Numbered from the stretch's first letter, positions 8,761 through 16,656 are shown. The stretch is 44,695 nucleotides of DNA from SIG588 sp045591985 (GCA_045591985.1 JAZNTV010000020.1:1-44695); one strand, 5' to 3'. The notes: a model not told the origin generated them from the sequence alone. Numbers and translations are program-made.

Positions 8761-9798
8761 TTATGTACTGACTTCGATGGGATCGTTGCCCTGTGCGAGC
8801 GGGCCGCAGGCGGCAAGCACGGCTTTATAAAGGGTCAGTTCGTAGTCGGGGGTATAGGGGTTTGGCATGTCACCCCGTACCATCGCGGCAAACGCCGCCA
8901 TCATACCGTCGTAACGATCGAGCGGGGCGCTTTTCGATTCTTCGCCCCATTCGTGCCAACCGTCGGTCACGCGCTCCGTGCGGTGGGTACACAAGGCACC
9001 GTCCCCGTCGGGAACGTACCATTCGAGCGGCTTTAATTCCACGGTTTTCTTCGTGCCAACCACCACCAACTGACGGCGGGCAAAGCCGCCGCGTTCCACC
9101 GCCGTGGTACGGGCGAAGGAGGTACCGTGCGGATATTGTAACACCGCCATGCCGCAATCGGGGGCGGTCACGCCGTCTACACCGCTCGATGTGTTCAGCG
9201 GCAGAATGCGATCGGGTGTGCCTTGTATCTGCAAAATAAGGTCGATCAAATGACAGCCCAAAAAGAACATCATACCGCCCGGGAACTGCGCAAGCCATTG
9301 GCGCGTAACGGCGGGGTGGTAGCAACTCATCTGCGCTTCCACGCTCAGGATCTCGCCCAGTTCACCGTTTCGCACGTGTGCCAGCAGTTCCTGTACGAAG
9401 GGGTTATAGCGGTACATATACCCCGTGTGAAACACCGTGCCTTTTTCCTTGACCGTGTCGATCAGTCGCTCAAAATCGGGCAGAGAGATACCGCCGGGTT
9501 TTTCCATATGCAGATGTTTGCCGTTCTCCGCCGCCATCTGTGCGTATTTCGTGAGGAAGATCTCGTCGGTCTCCACCGCCACCGCTTCAATGGTCGGATC
9601 GGTAAGGATTTCCTCCACCGTCATTTCACGGAATCCTTCGTATCCCGCCATCTTGTAGGGGATGCGTTCACGCTCGTTTTCGGGCAGGGCGTAGCCGACC
9701 ACCTCGAAAAGATCGCTTTGTTTTCTGAGCGACGCCAGCACAGCGCAACTGTGGCTGTTTTGGTTGGCGCCGATCTGGGCGATGCGGATCTTTCGCAT
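8761..9798 (-). CDS. Gfo/Idh/MocA-family NAD(P)-dependent sugar oxidoreductase, second copy
   Basis: A 345-residue dehydrogenase-like protein. It has an N-terminal nucleotide-binding segment (RIAQIGANQNSHSCAVLAS) in which the usual GxGxxG is altered to GANQNSH, then KHLHMEKPGGISL as the EKP signature, and GGMMFFLGCHLIDLIL as the C-terminal domain marker with the conserved His/Asp. The altered glycine loop may mean different cofactor preference or tightly bound cofactor. The ATG at 9798 is chosen for its AAAGGAGTG ribosome binding site. Convergent with the other Gfo/Idh/MocA gene; its promoter is at 9820-9848. Confidence 0.85.
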   Translation of the reverse strand: MRKIRIAQIGANQNSHSCAVLASLRKQSDLFEVVGYALPENERERIPYKMAGYEGFREMTVEEILTDPTIEAVAVETDEIFLTKYAQMAAENGKHLHMEKPGGISLPDFERLIDTVKEKGTVFHTGYMYRYNPFVQELLAHVRNGELGEILSVEAQMSCYHPAVTRQWLAQFPGGMMFFLGCHLIDLILQIQGTPDRILPLNTSSGVDGVTAPDCGMAVLQYPHGTSFARTTAVERGGFARRQLVVVGTKKTVELKPLEWYVPDGDGALCTHRTERVTDGWHEWGEESKSAPLDRYDGMMAAFAAMVRGDMPNPYTPDYELTLYKAVLAACGPLAQGNDPIEVST

Positions 9799-9819
9799 GG
9801 GTATCACTCCTTTGATGTA

Positions 9820-9848
9820 AGTATACACGTAACTGCCGGAGCGTACAA
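9820..9848 (-). promoter_or_regulatory. Promoter of the second Gfo/Idh/MocA gene
   Basis: On the minus strand, TTGTAC (9843-9848), 17 bp, TATACT (9820-9825), shortly upstream of the AAAGGAGTG ribosome binding site. The -35 is weak, the -10 good. Confidence 0.6.
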
Positions 9849-9918
9849 GACAGATTTGTGGAAAGAAAGAGGTAAAATTTTGCACAGGGAAGCGGGCGGC
9901 AGGGCAGACTGGCCATTT

Positions 9919-10043
9919 TTGTCGGCGGATGGTATGATGTGATCAAAGGGGCCGGTTGCCATAAAACGATTGGAGGCCCCCTTTTTTACGGCCCGCGTCC
10001 GGACCGTTACGGTGATGAAGTCGGCCGATATATCGAGCGATAA
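9919..10043 (+). pseudogene. Decayed promoter and 5' end of a third TIM-barrel paralogue
   Basis: This stretch aligns base by base with the start region of the intact gene at 11041-11130. Both contain TTGTCGGC, then TGGTATGATGT, then AAAGGAG (here AAAGGGG), then the first codons. The start codon has become ATA (9961) and one T of the intact gene's seven-T run is missing (frameshift near 9987). Read with that correction, it gives KRLEAPFF plus YGPRPDRYGDEVG, against KRFEITFFYGPRPDRYVYED in the intact protein. It stops at TAA 10041-10043 and nothing of the remaining gene is left. It fills most of the 310-bp gap between 9798 and 10109. Confidence 0.85.
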
Positions 10044-10059
10044 CGGCGCAAAACGGCCG

Positions 10060-10088
10060 TTGACAGGGCGCAGATACCGTGGTATGAT
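10060..10088 (+). promoter_or_regulatory. Promoter of the glycyl-radical activase gene
   Basis: A consensus TTGACA (10060-10065) and TATGAT (10083-10088) are separated by exactly 17 bp, with an extended -10 TG one base before TATGAT. The GTG start follows about 20 bp downstream. Confidence 0.85.
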
Positions 10089-10108
10089 GAAAACAAGGGG
10101 GGATCACC

Positions 10109-10999
10109 GTGATCTTTGATATTCAGCGGTTCAGCATCAACGACGGACCGGGTATTCGCACCAACGTGTTTTTGAAGGGCTGTCCGCTCCGCTGTATCTG
10201 GTGTCACAACCCCGAATCCCAAGCGTTTCACACCGACCTGCTGTTCGATCCCGAAAAGTGTACGGGCTGTCGCGCCTGCGCACAGGCGTGTGAGCAGGCT
10301 TGCCATCGTTTCGAGGAACACCACCGTTTCGATCGCACCGCTTGTGCCCGTTGCGGCGGCTGTGCGGCGGTGTGCGGCACGGGAGCGCTCCGTGCGGTCG
10401 GCAAAGAGGCGACGATCGAAGAGATCTTGAACGAAGTGTTGGAGGACATCCCGTTTTACGAGCAATCGGGCGGCGGTATCACCCTGTCGGGTGGCGAGCC
10501 GATGGCGCAGTTCCCGTTCACCCTCGCGTTGTTGCAGGCGGCAAAGGCGGCGGGGCTGCACACGTGTATGGAGACCTGTGGTTTTGCCACGGCGGAGCAA
10601 CTGCGGGCGGTCGCCCCGTTCGTGGATCTGTTTTTATACGATTACAAAGAAACCGACCCCGTGCGTCACCGCGAATACACGGGGGTAGATAACCTGCAAA
10701 TTCTCGAAAATCTGTATATGCTGGACGAGCTCGGTGCCAAAACGGTGTTACGCTGCCCCATCATTCCCACTGTAAACGACCGCGCCGACCATTTGGAAGG
10801 GATCGCGGCGGTGGCAAACCGTCTTGAAAACGTGATTGAGATCCATATCGAGCCGTACCATCCGCTCGGGCGGGGAAAAAACGCGATGCTCGATCGCGCG
10901 TATCCGCTCGACGAACTCACCTTCCCTGCCGAGGAGACGGTGCAGGAGTGGATAGCGCATATTGCCGCCCACACCGCCGTCCCCGTAAAAAAAGCGTAA
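10109..10999 (+). CDS. Glycyl-radical enzyme activating protein (radical SAM, PflA type)
   Basis: The 296-residue product is a radical SAM enzyme of the pyruvate formate-lyase activase family, which installs the glycyl radical on a partner enzyme. The [4Fe-4S]-SAM motif is GCPLRCIWCHNPES (Cx3Cx2C) at about residues 29-42. It is followed by a ferredoxin-like insert with two cysteine sets (CTGCRACAQACEQAC and CARCGGCAAVC) typical of the long activase subfamilies, then the GGGITLSGGEP segment. The start is a GTG at 10109 behind AAGGGGGG; no better in-frame ATG exists. No glycyl-radical enzyme gene is present in the window, so its substrate is unknown. It sits alone on its own promoter between a decayed and an intact TIM-barrel gene. 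Confidence 0.92.
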   Translation: MIFDIQRFSINDGPGIRTNVFLKGCPLRCIWCHNPESQAFHTDLLFDPEKCTGCRACAQACEQACHRFEEHHRFDRTACARCGGCAAVCGTGALRAVGKEATIEEILNEVLEDIPFYEQSGGGITLSGGEPMAQFPFTLALLQAAKAAGLHTCMETCGFATAEQLRAVAPFVDLFLYDYKETDPVRHREYTGVDNLQILENLYMLDELGAKTVLRCPIIPTVNDRADHLEGIAAVANRLENVIEIHIEPYHPLGRGKNAMLDRAYPLDELTFPAEETVQEWIAHIAAHTAVPVKKA

Positions 11000-11003
11000 A
11001 AGT

Positions 11004-11034
11004 ACCCCCGCGGATCGTAACTCCGTGGGGGTTT
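11004..11034 (+). terminator. Intrinsic terminator after the activase gene
   Basis: Arms ACCCCCGCGGA and TCCGTGGGGGT (one G-T pair) with a 7-nt loop, followed by TTT. It overlaps the -35 of the next promoter. Confidence 0.7.
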
Positions 11035-11060
11035 CAACTGTTGTCGGCAGGTGGTATGAT
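11032..11060 (+). promoter_or_regulatory. Promoter of the TIM-barrel gene 11081-12253
   Basis: TTTCAA (11032-11037), 17 bp, TATGAT (11055-11060) with an extended -10 TGG in front. The same sequence block occurs at the decayed copy near 9919-9950. Confidence 0.65.
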
Positions 11061-11080
11061 GTAATAAAGGAGTTGATTGC

Positions 11081-12253
11081 ATGAAACGTTTTGAGATCAC
11101 GTTTTTTTACGGCCCGCGACCCGATCGTTATGTGTACGAGGACACTTTCACAACGATGGCGGAAAGCGGCATCACGTTGGCACAACTGCAAGGTACACCC
11201 GAGGAGATCAAAACCGCACTGAAAGGTTGTGCGGCGGCAGGGGTGCGCGTGAATGTGAGTGACCGTCGTGTGTGGCGTGCCATGGCGGCCGATGAAGCGG
11301 AATGCGACCGCATTGTGGCGGAAATCTGTGCGGATTATGCGGGGTACGAAGCGCTCAACGGTTTCGACCTGGTGGACGAGCCGCACTGCAGCGCGTTTGA
11401 TGGTTTGGGCCGCGTGGTAGCGGCGTTCCGTCGTCATGCACCGCAATGCGAAACGGTCATCAACCTTTACCCGGACCAAGCGTTTCTGGAATCGCTCGGC
11501 AACGCTTCGTATGAGGAGCATTTGGAGGATTTTGTCACCCGCGTGAAACCCGATTTCATCAGCTACGATCACTACCATTTCTTCGGGCGCGATTGTCCGA
11601 GACCCACTCTCAGCCCTACGGGCGATCGTCGTGCGGATCTCATTATGCAAACCGCGTTTTGCGAACATGATCGCCCCAGTTTCCTCGGAAACGCCGAAAA
11701 GGTGCGCCGTTGCGCCCGCGCACACGGGTTGGATGCTATGTGCATCGTGCTGCTGACCGAACACGGCATGTACCGCAATCTGACGCGTGCGGAGCTCAGC
11801 TGGGAAGTGAATATGTGCTTGGCATACGGCTTCCGCCGCATCTCCTTCTTCACCTATGCCGTGCCTGTGGGTGACGCGGACGATATGTGGCGGTGGGATA
11901 ACGCGATGGTGGATTCCGAGGGTAAACCCTACCAACACTACTACGACGTGCAGGCGATCGCGCGCTGGTTGCGCCCGCTGGGTGAGCATTTGTTCCCGCT
12001 GGATTGCGAGCGGGTGTGCGATACCGCCACCGACACCGTGTGCCACGGCAACATCCGCGGCATAATGGGGGATGCCGTGGTAGGGTGTTACAGCGACGGT
12101 TCGGCACTGATCGTGAACAAGAGCCATATGTTGGGCGAAACGTTCGCGGTAGCGGTAGATGCTCTCACGCGTTACGACACCGAAACCGACCGTTTTGTGC
12201 CGTGTGATACCACCTTCACCATAGAGGCGGGACAAAGCGTGTTGGTAAAATGA
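11081..12253 (+). CDS. TIM-barrel glycoside-hydrolase-like protein (paralogue of 3498-4703)
   Basis: A 390-residue protein that starts at ATG 11081 behind AAAGGAG. It shares with the protein at 3498-4703 an ordered set of motifs: FDLVDEPH (candidate acid Glu), VINLYPDQ, the LGNASYEEHLEDF block, PDFISYDHYHF, then a conserved strand with LAYGFRRISFFTYA, and a small C-terminal beta domain. This layout fits a retaining clan GH-A-like glycosidase, but no established family can be assigned. There is no signal peptide. It has its own promoter and terminator. A ruined copy of its 5' end is found 1.1 kb upstream, which points to past gene duplication here. Confidence 0.75.
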   Translation: MKRFEITFFYGPRPDRYVYEDTFTTMAESGITLAQLQGTPEEIKTALKGCAAAGVRVNVSDRRVWRAMAADEAECDRIVAEICADYAGYEALNGFDLVDEPHCSAFDGLGRVVAAFRRHAPQCETVINLYPDQAFLESLGNASYEEHLEDFVTRVKPDFISYDHYHFFGRDCPRPTLSPTGDRRADLIMQTAFCEHDRPSFLGNAEKVRRCARAHGLDAMCIVLLTEHGMYRNLTRAELSWEVNMCLAYGFRRISFFTYAVPVGDADDMWRWDNAMVDSEGKPYQHYYDVQAIARWLRPLGEHLFPLDCERVCDTATDTVCHGNIRGIMGDAVVGCYSDGSALIVNKSHMLGETFAVAVDALTRYDTETDRFVPCDTTFTIEAGQSVLVK

Positions 12254-12274
12254 TGATATAACCCATAGAAACAA

Positions 12275-12306
12275 AAAACACGGCTTGGTTTTCCAAGCCG
12301 TGTTTT
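12275..12306. terminator. Bidirectional intrinsic terminator
   Basis: Perfect 14-bp stem AAAACACGGCTTGG / CCAAGCCGTGTTTT with loop TTTT, between convergent genes ending at 12253 and 12322. Confidence 0.92.
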
Positions 12307-12321
12307 CTTATAAAACCTATC

Positions 12322-13320
12322 TTACTTCATAGCCTCTTCCACAGCTACGGCACAAGCCACGGTCATACCGACCATGGGGTTGTTACCGGCGCCGATGAGA
12401 CCCATCATTTCCACGTGCGCCGGCACGGAGGACGAACCCGCAAACTGCGCGTCGCCGTGCATACGGCCCATCGTGTCGGTCATGCCGTAGGAAGCAGGGC
12501 CGGCAGCCATATTATCGGGGTGCAGGGTACGGCCGGTACCGCCGCCGGACGCCACCGAGAAGTAGCTGACGCCGTTCTCGTTGCACCACTTTTTGTAGGT
12601 GCCTGCCACGGGATGCTGGAAGCGGGTGGGGTTGGTGGAGTTACCGGTGATGGAAACGCCGACCTTCTCGAGCTGCATGATCGCCACGCCTTCGGGAACG
12701 TTATCCGAGCCGTAGCACTTCACGTCGGCGCGGGGGCCGTTCGAGAACGCCTTTTCGCTGATGACCTTAACCTCTTCGGCATAGGGATCGAATTCGGTCT
12801 CCACATAGGTGAAGCCGTTGATGCGGCTGATGATATACGCCGCATCTTTGCCGAGGCCGTTCAGGATCACGCGAAGCGGCTGCGTACGAACCTTGTTCGC
12901 GTTCAGTGCGATCTTAATAGCACCCTCTGCGGCCGCAAACGATTCGTGACCGGCGAGGAAGCAGAAACACTCGGTTTCTTCGGACAGGAGCATTTTGCCG
13001 AGGTTGCCGTGGCCGAGACCGACCTTGCGGTTTTCCGCAACCGAGCCGGGGATGCAGAACGACTGCAGACCGATACCGATAGCGGCAGCGGCGTCGGCCG
13101 CCTTTTTGCAGCCCTTCTTGATGGCGATGGCACAACCGACGGTGTAAGCCCATTTGGCATTTTCGAATGCGATGGGCTGCGTTTCTTCCACGATCTTGTA
13201 GGGGTCGATGCCCTGAGCGGCACAGATTTCCTTGCATTCGTCGATAGAGGAAATCCCGTATTCTTTAAGAGTGGCAAGAATTTTTGCCTCGCGTCTCTCG
13301 TAACCTTCAAACTTAGCCAT
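12322..13320 (-). CDS. GGGtGRT protein
   Basis: The 332-residue product contains the name-giving motif of the GGGtGRT family (SGGGTGRTLHPDNMAAGP, near residue 240). The family is widespread in anaerobic Firmicutes and other anaerobes and is regularly encoded beside a NifU-like Fe-S scaffold, as here, but its reaction is not established. Other conserved-looking segments are CFCFLAGHESFAAAEG, GLGKDAAYIISRINGF and the C-terminal MVGMTVACAVAVEEAM. The ATG at 13320 is chosen because AAGGAGGAAATA lies in front of it. The gene follows its partner by 21 bp in one operon. Confidence 0.9.
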   Translation of the reverse strand: MAKFEGYERREAKILATLKEYGISSIDECKEICAAQGIDPYKIVEETQPIAFENAKWAYTVGCAIAIKKGCKKAADAAAAIGIGLQSFCIPGSVAENRKVGLGHGNLGKMLLSEETECFCFLAGHESFAAAEGAIKIALNANKVRTQPLRVILNGLGKDAAYIISRINGFTYVETEFDPYAEEVKVISEKAFSNGPRADVKCYGSDNVPEGVAIMQLEKVGVSITGNSTNPTRFQHPVAGTYKKWCNENGVSYFSVASGGGTGRTLHPDNMAAGPASYGMTDTMGRMHGDAQFAGSSSVPAHVEMMGLIGAGNNPMVGMTVACAVAVEEAMK

Positions 13321-13341
13321 TGTTCGTATTTCCTCCTTCAA

Positions 13342-14034
13342 TTATTCTTTTCTCGGGTCAATGTACTTCGCGGCGTCGTTGAAACGGCCGTACGTACCCT
13401 TGGACTTCTCGTATGCTTCGTTCGGTTCCATACCCTTTTTGATGAAAGCGGTCATTTTGCCCAGCGAAACGAACTCATAGCCGATAACCTCGTCGTTCTC
13501 GTCCAACGCCATTCTGGTGCAGTAGCCTTCGGTCATTTCCAGATAGCGCACACCCTTGGCCTTGGTGCCGTACATGGTACCCACCATGGAACGTTCGCCC
13601 TTACCGAGGTCTTCCATACCGGCGCCGATGACCAAACCGTCCTCAGAAAAAGCGGACTGCGAACGGCCGTAGACGATCTGCAGGAACAACTCACGCATAG
13701 CGGTGTTGATCGCATCGCACACGAGGTCGGTGTTGAGACATTCGAGCAGCGTCTTGCCGGGAAGGATCTCCGCCGCCATAGCCGCCGAGTGGGTCATACC
13801 CGAGCAGCCGATGGTTTCCACCAGCGCTTCCTCAACGATGCCGTCTTTTACGTTGAGCGAAAGCTTACAGGCGCCCTGCTGGGGTGCACACCAACCTACA
13901 CCGTGCGTGTAGGCGGAAATATCTTTGATCTCTTTTGCCTGTACCCATTTACCTTCTTCCGGAATGGGAGCGGGGCCGTGATGCGGGCCTTTAGCCACGC
14001 AGCACATTTCCTGGACTTCCTTTGAATAGTTCAT
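13342..14034 (-). CDS. NifU-like iron-sulfur cluster assembly scaffold, partner of the GGGtGRT protein
   Basis: The 230-residue product resembles the IscU/NifU-type scaffold annotated with GGGtGRT proteins. It has cysteines in the motifs GWCAPQQGACKLSL and ETIGCSGMTHSAAMAAEIL, the latter like the scaffold's Cys-Ser-Gly/serine-rich loop, followed by KTLLECLNTDLVCDAI. A third Cys region is EGYCTRMAL. The ATG at 14034 has AAAGGAGTC in front. The gene is the first of the two-gene operon and is divergent from iorA. Its client is unknown; the co-located ferredoxin-dependent oxidoreductase, which carries Fe-S clusters, is a possible beneficiary (inference). Confidence 0.8.
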   Translation of the reverse strand: MNYSKEVQEMCCVAKGPHHGPAPIPEEGKWVQAKEIKDISAYTHGVGWCAPQQGACKLSLNVKDGIVEEALVETIGCSGMTHSAAMAAEILPGKTLLECLNTDLVCDAINTAMRELFLQIVYGRSQSAFSEDGLVIGAGMEDLGKGERSMVGTMYGTKAKGVRYLEMTEGYCTRMALDENDEVIGYEFVSLGKMTAFIKKGMEPNEAYEKSKGTYGRFNDAAKYIDPRKE

Positions 14035-14074
14035 GAAAAAGACTCCTTTCGACATTTAAAAACTACCATAGTTA

Positions 14075-14103
14075 ATTTTACCACAGTTCAAAATAATAAT
14101 CAA
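14075..14103 (-). promoter_or_regulatory. Promoter of the scaffold-GGGtGRT operon
   Basis: On the minus strand, TTGATT (14098-14103), 17 bp, TAAAAT (14075-14080), with an extended -10 TGG before TAAAAT. Confidence 0.75.
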
Positions 14104-14175
14104 GTTTTTTTCTTTTCTTTTTTCCGTTTGTGCAAGAGTAAACCGCTATTTTTTTGCGAGATCGTGGGGTGTGAC

Positions 14176-14204
14176 TTGAAAAAGATGCAAAAAGGTGGTA
14201 AAAT
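14176..14204 (+). promoter_or_regulatory. Promoter of iorA-iorB
   Basis: TTGAAA (14176-14181), 17 bp, TAAAAT (14199-14204), again with TGG in front of the -10. Transcription would start near 14211, which rules out the GTG at 14195 and supports the ATG at 14237. Confidence 0.75.
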
Positions 14205-14236
14205 TGGAGAAAATCCCGTGTGAAGTGGTGACATAT

Positions 14237-16039
14237 ATGAGCAAACAACTGTTGATGGGCAACGAAGCGATCGCCTTTGGCGCAATTCGCGCCGGTGTCG
14301 GTGTGGTGACGGGGTATCCCGGCACACCCTCGACCGAAGTGTTGGAAACGATCGCCAAACATAACGATAACGGCCGCATCTATGTGGAGTGGTCGGTGAA
14401 CGAAAAGGCGGCCATGGAAGTGGCCGCCGGGGCGGCGTATGCGGGTCAGCGCACCCTCGTTACGATGAAGCAGGTGGGCTTGAATGTGGCCTCCGACCCG
14501 TTGATGTCGCTCGCCTATGTGGGGGTGAAAGGCGGCATGGTGGTGTTTGTGGCAGACGACCCCGGCCCGATCTCTTCGCAGACCGAACAGGATACGCGCA
14601 CCTTTGCGGCCTTTTCCAAGTTGCCGATTTTCGACCCGACTTCGCCCGAAGAAGCGTACACCATGATGGCGGATGCATTTGAACTGTCCGAGCGGCTCGG
14701 CACGCCCGTGCTGTTCCGCGCGACCACCCGCATCTGCCACGCGTGTGCGACGGTAGAGGTGGACGATACGGTGCAAAAAGTTACCCCCGAAGGGTTTACA
14801 AAGGATCCGCGTTGGGTCATTTTTCCGCGCCTTTCTTATGCGGCGCACAAACATATCGAAGCGCGCAATGCGGAACTGTCCGACTCCTTCAGCCGCTATG
14901 CAGGCAACAGCCTCGCGGGTGCAGGCACTCTCGGCATTGCGGCGGGCGGTGTGGCTTGGGCGTATTTGAACGAGGTGCTTGACGGTACCGAAGGGGTAAA
15001 GCTCCTGAAAGTGACCACTCCGCATCCGTTCCCCGAAGCACTGGCACGGGACTTTTTGGAGGGCCTTAGCGAAGTGCTGGTGCTCGAAGAACTGGATCCC
15101 GTGATTGAGCGGGCACTGATCGCGGTGTGCGGCAAGCACAACCTGCCTGTAACGGTACACGGTAAGCAGGATGGCACGACCCCCGCGGCAGGGGAACTGT
15201 CCGCCGAGGCAGTACGTGCGTTGGTGGCAACCTTTGTGGGCAGAGAATGCCTCTCCGAAACGGCCTTGGAGTTGCCGCCTTTGCCGGTGCGCCCGCCGGT
15301 GTTGTGTGCGGGTTGTCCCCATCGTGCTTCCTTCTATGCGGTGAAGCAAGCGGCCAAACAAATGAAGAAAAACGCTGTCTTCTGCGGTGACATCGGCTGT
15401 TACACCCTCGGTAACGCCATGCCGCTGGATATGACCGATACCTGCCTTTGCATGGGAGCGGGTATTACGGTGGCTCAAGGTATCAAGCGGGTGGAACCCG
15501 ACCGCTTGTGTTTCTCCTTTACGGGGGATTCCACCTTCTTCCACACGGGGCTGGTCGGCATCGTCAATGCGGTATACAACAAGACACCGATGGTGGCGGT
15601 GATACTGGACAATTCCTCCACCGCCATGACGGGACACCAACCCAATCCCGCGACGGGCAAGACGGTTACGGGCGAGGTGGCAGAGGTCATCGCTATTGAA
15701 GGAGTGCTGAAAGCGCTCGGTGTGCCCACGGTGTTGACGGCGAATCCGTTTGACCTTGCGGAAGCCATCGAAACGGTAAAGAAGGCGGCTGCGGCGGCAG
15801 AAGAAACGGTGGCGGCCATCGTTTTCCGCGCACCGTGTATCGCTGTGGTAAAACCGTCTTCCGCGTTACATATTCGGGAAAATTGCATTGGCTGTAAAAA
15901 ATGCGTGAAAGAACTCGGCTGTCCCGCCATCGTGCGTGACGGCGACAAGGTGCGTATCGACTCCGCCCTGTGCACGGGATGCGGGTTGTGTGCGAAGGTG
16001 TGTCCTGTGAAGGCGATCGGAGGTGGCGAGAATGTATAA
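14237..16039 (+). CDS. iorA: Indolepyruvate:ferredoxin oxidoreductase, alpha subunit
   Basis: The 600-residue product oxidatively decarboxylates aryl pyruvates from aromatic amino acids to aryl-acetyl-CoA and reduces ferredoxin. The N-terminal pyrimidine-binding domain begins MSKQLLMGNEAIAFGA and contains GYPGTPSTEV; the thiamine-diphosphate domain includes LCAGCPHRASFY, GDIGCYTLG and GDSTFFHTG with the metal-binding LDNSSTAMTGHQPNP. The C-terminus carries two [4Fe-4S] ferredoxin motifs (CIGCKKCVKELGCP and CTGCGLCAKVCP). The ATG at 14237 fits both the promoter and the usual N-terminus of the family. It overlaps iorB by 8 nt. Confidence 0.97.
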   Translation: MSKQLLMGNEAIAFGAIRAGVGVVTGYPGTPSTEVLETIAKHNDNGRIYVEWSVNEKAAMEVAAGAAYAGQRTLVTMKQVGLNVASDPLMSLAYVGVKGGMVVFVADDPGPISSQTEQDTRTFAAFSKLPIFDPTSPEEAYTMMADAFELSERLGTPVLFRATTRICHACATVEVDDTVQKVTPEGFTKDPRWVIFPRLSYAAHKHIEARNAELSDSFSRYAGNSLAGAGTLGIAAGGVAWAYLNEVLDGTEGVKLLKVTTPHPFPEALARDFLEGLSEVLVLEELDPVIERALIAVCGKHNLPVTVHGKQDGTTPAAGELSAEAVRALVATFVGRECLSETALELPPLPVRPPVLCAGCPHRASFYAVKQAAKQMKKNAVFCGDIGCYTLGNAMPLDMTDTCLCMGAGITVAQGIKRVEPDRLCFSFTGDSTFFHTGLVGIVNAVYNKTPMVAVILDNSSTAMTGHQPNPATGKTVTGEVAEVIAIEGVLKALGVPTVLTANPFDLAEAIETVKKAAAAAEETVAAIVFRAPCIAVVKPSSALHIRENCIGCKKCVKELGCPAIVRDGDKVRIDSALCTGCGLCAKVCPVKAIGGGENV

Positions 16040-16607
16040 TGTGTTATTGGCAGGCGTCGGCGGTCAGGGAACGGTTCTCGCTTCCCGCCTTATCGCGGCG
16101 GCAGCGCTCTCGCGCGGCGAAACGGCCCATACCGCCGAAACCATCGGTATGGCACAACGCGGCGGTTCGGTGGTGAGCCACGTACGCCTCGGCGAAGGGG
16201 CGCACTCCCCGCTCATTCCCCACGGCACGGCAGATGTGCTGATCGGGTTTGAACCTGCCGAGGCGGTGCGCGCATTGCCGTATCTTAAGACGGGCGGCAC
16301 GGCGGTGGTTTCTACGGCGGCGGTGAAACCCGTGACCGATGCGTTGAACGATTCGGGTTACGAAGCTGCCGCTATGTTGGATTACTTAAAAAGGCAGAAG
16401 ATCCGTCTTGTCACGGTGGACGGCGACGCCGTTGTTGCCGCGTGCGGCACGGCCAAGGCGATGAACATCGCGTTGCTCGGTGCGGCGGCTGCCGCAGGGG
16501 TACTGGGCGTTTCGACCGAAGAACTGCAAAAGACGGTCGAAGGGCTCAATCCCCGTTTCCGTGAAGCCAATTTGAAAGCACTGGCGCTCGGTGCGGCGAG
16601 TGTGTAA
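16032..16607 (+). CDS. iorB: Indolepyruvate:ferredoxin oxidoreductase, beta subunit
   Basis: The 191-residue product is the gamma-domain subunit that binds the CoA part of the IOR complex. The N-terminal NVLLAGVGGQGTVLASRLI and the segment TAETIGMAQRGGSVVSHVRLGE are hallmark sequences of the IorB/PorG family. It starts at ATG 16032 behind GGAGGTGG, inside the last codons of iorA, so the two subunits are translationally coupled for 1:1 assembly. The operon ends at the terminator 16612-16656. Confidence 0.95.
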   Translation: MYNVLLAGVGGQGTVLASRLIAAAALSRGETAHTAETIGMAQRGGSVVSHVRLGEGAHSPLIPHGTADVLIGFEPAEAVRALPYLKTGGTAVVSTAAVKPVTDALNDSGYEAAAMLDYLKRQKIRLVTVDGDAVVAACGTAKAMNIALLGAAAAAGVLGVSTEELQKTVEGLNPRFREANLKALALGAASV

Positions 16608-16611
16608 ACAA

Positions 16612-16656
16612 ACAGCCCCCCGTTCATACGGCGATGCCGAATGAGCGGGGGGCTGT
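16612..16656. terminator. Bidirectional intrinsic terminator
   Basis: Arms ACAGCCCCCCGTTCAT and ATGAGCGGGGGGCTGT (one G-T pair) around an inner CGGC/GCCG hairpin, followed by a short T run. It separates iorB from the convergent CNNM gene. Confidence 0.9.

Noticed and set aside
12415..14025. 536-codon open frame on the plus strand
   Set aside because: It is antisense to both the GGGtGRT and scaffold genes, which have clear motifs and ribosome binding sites. The frame reflects codon bias.
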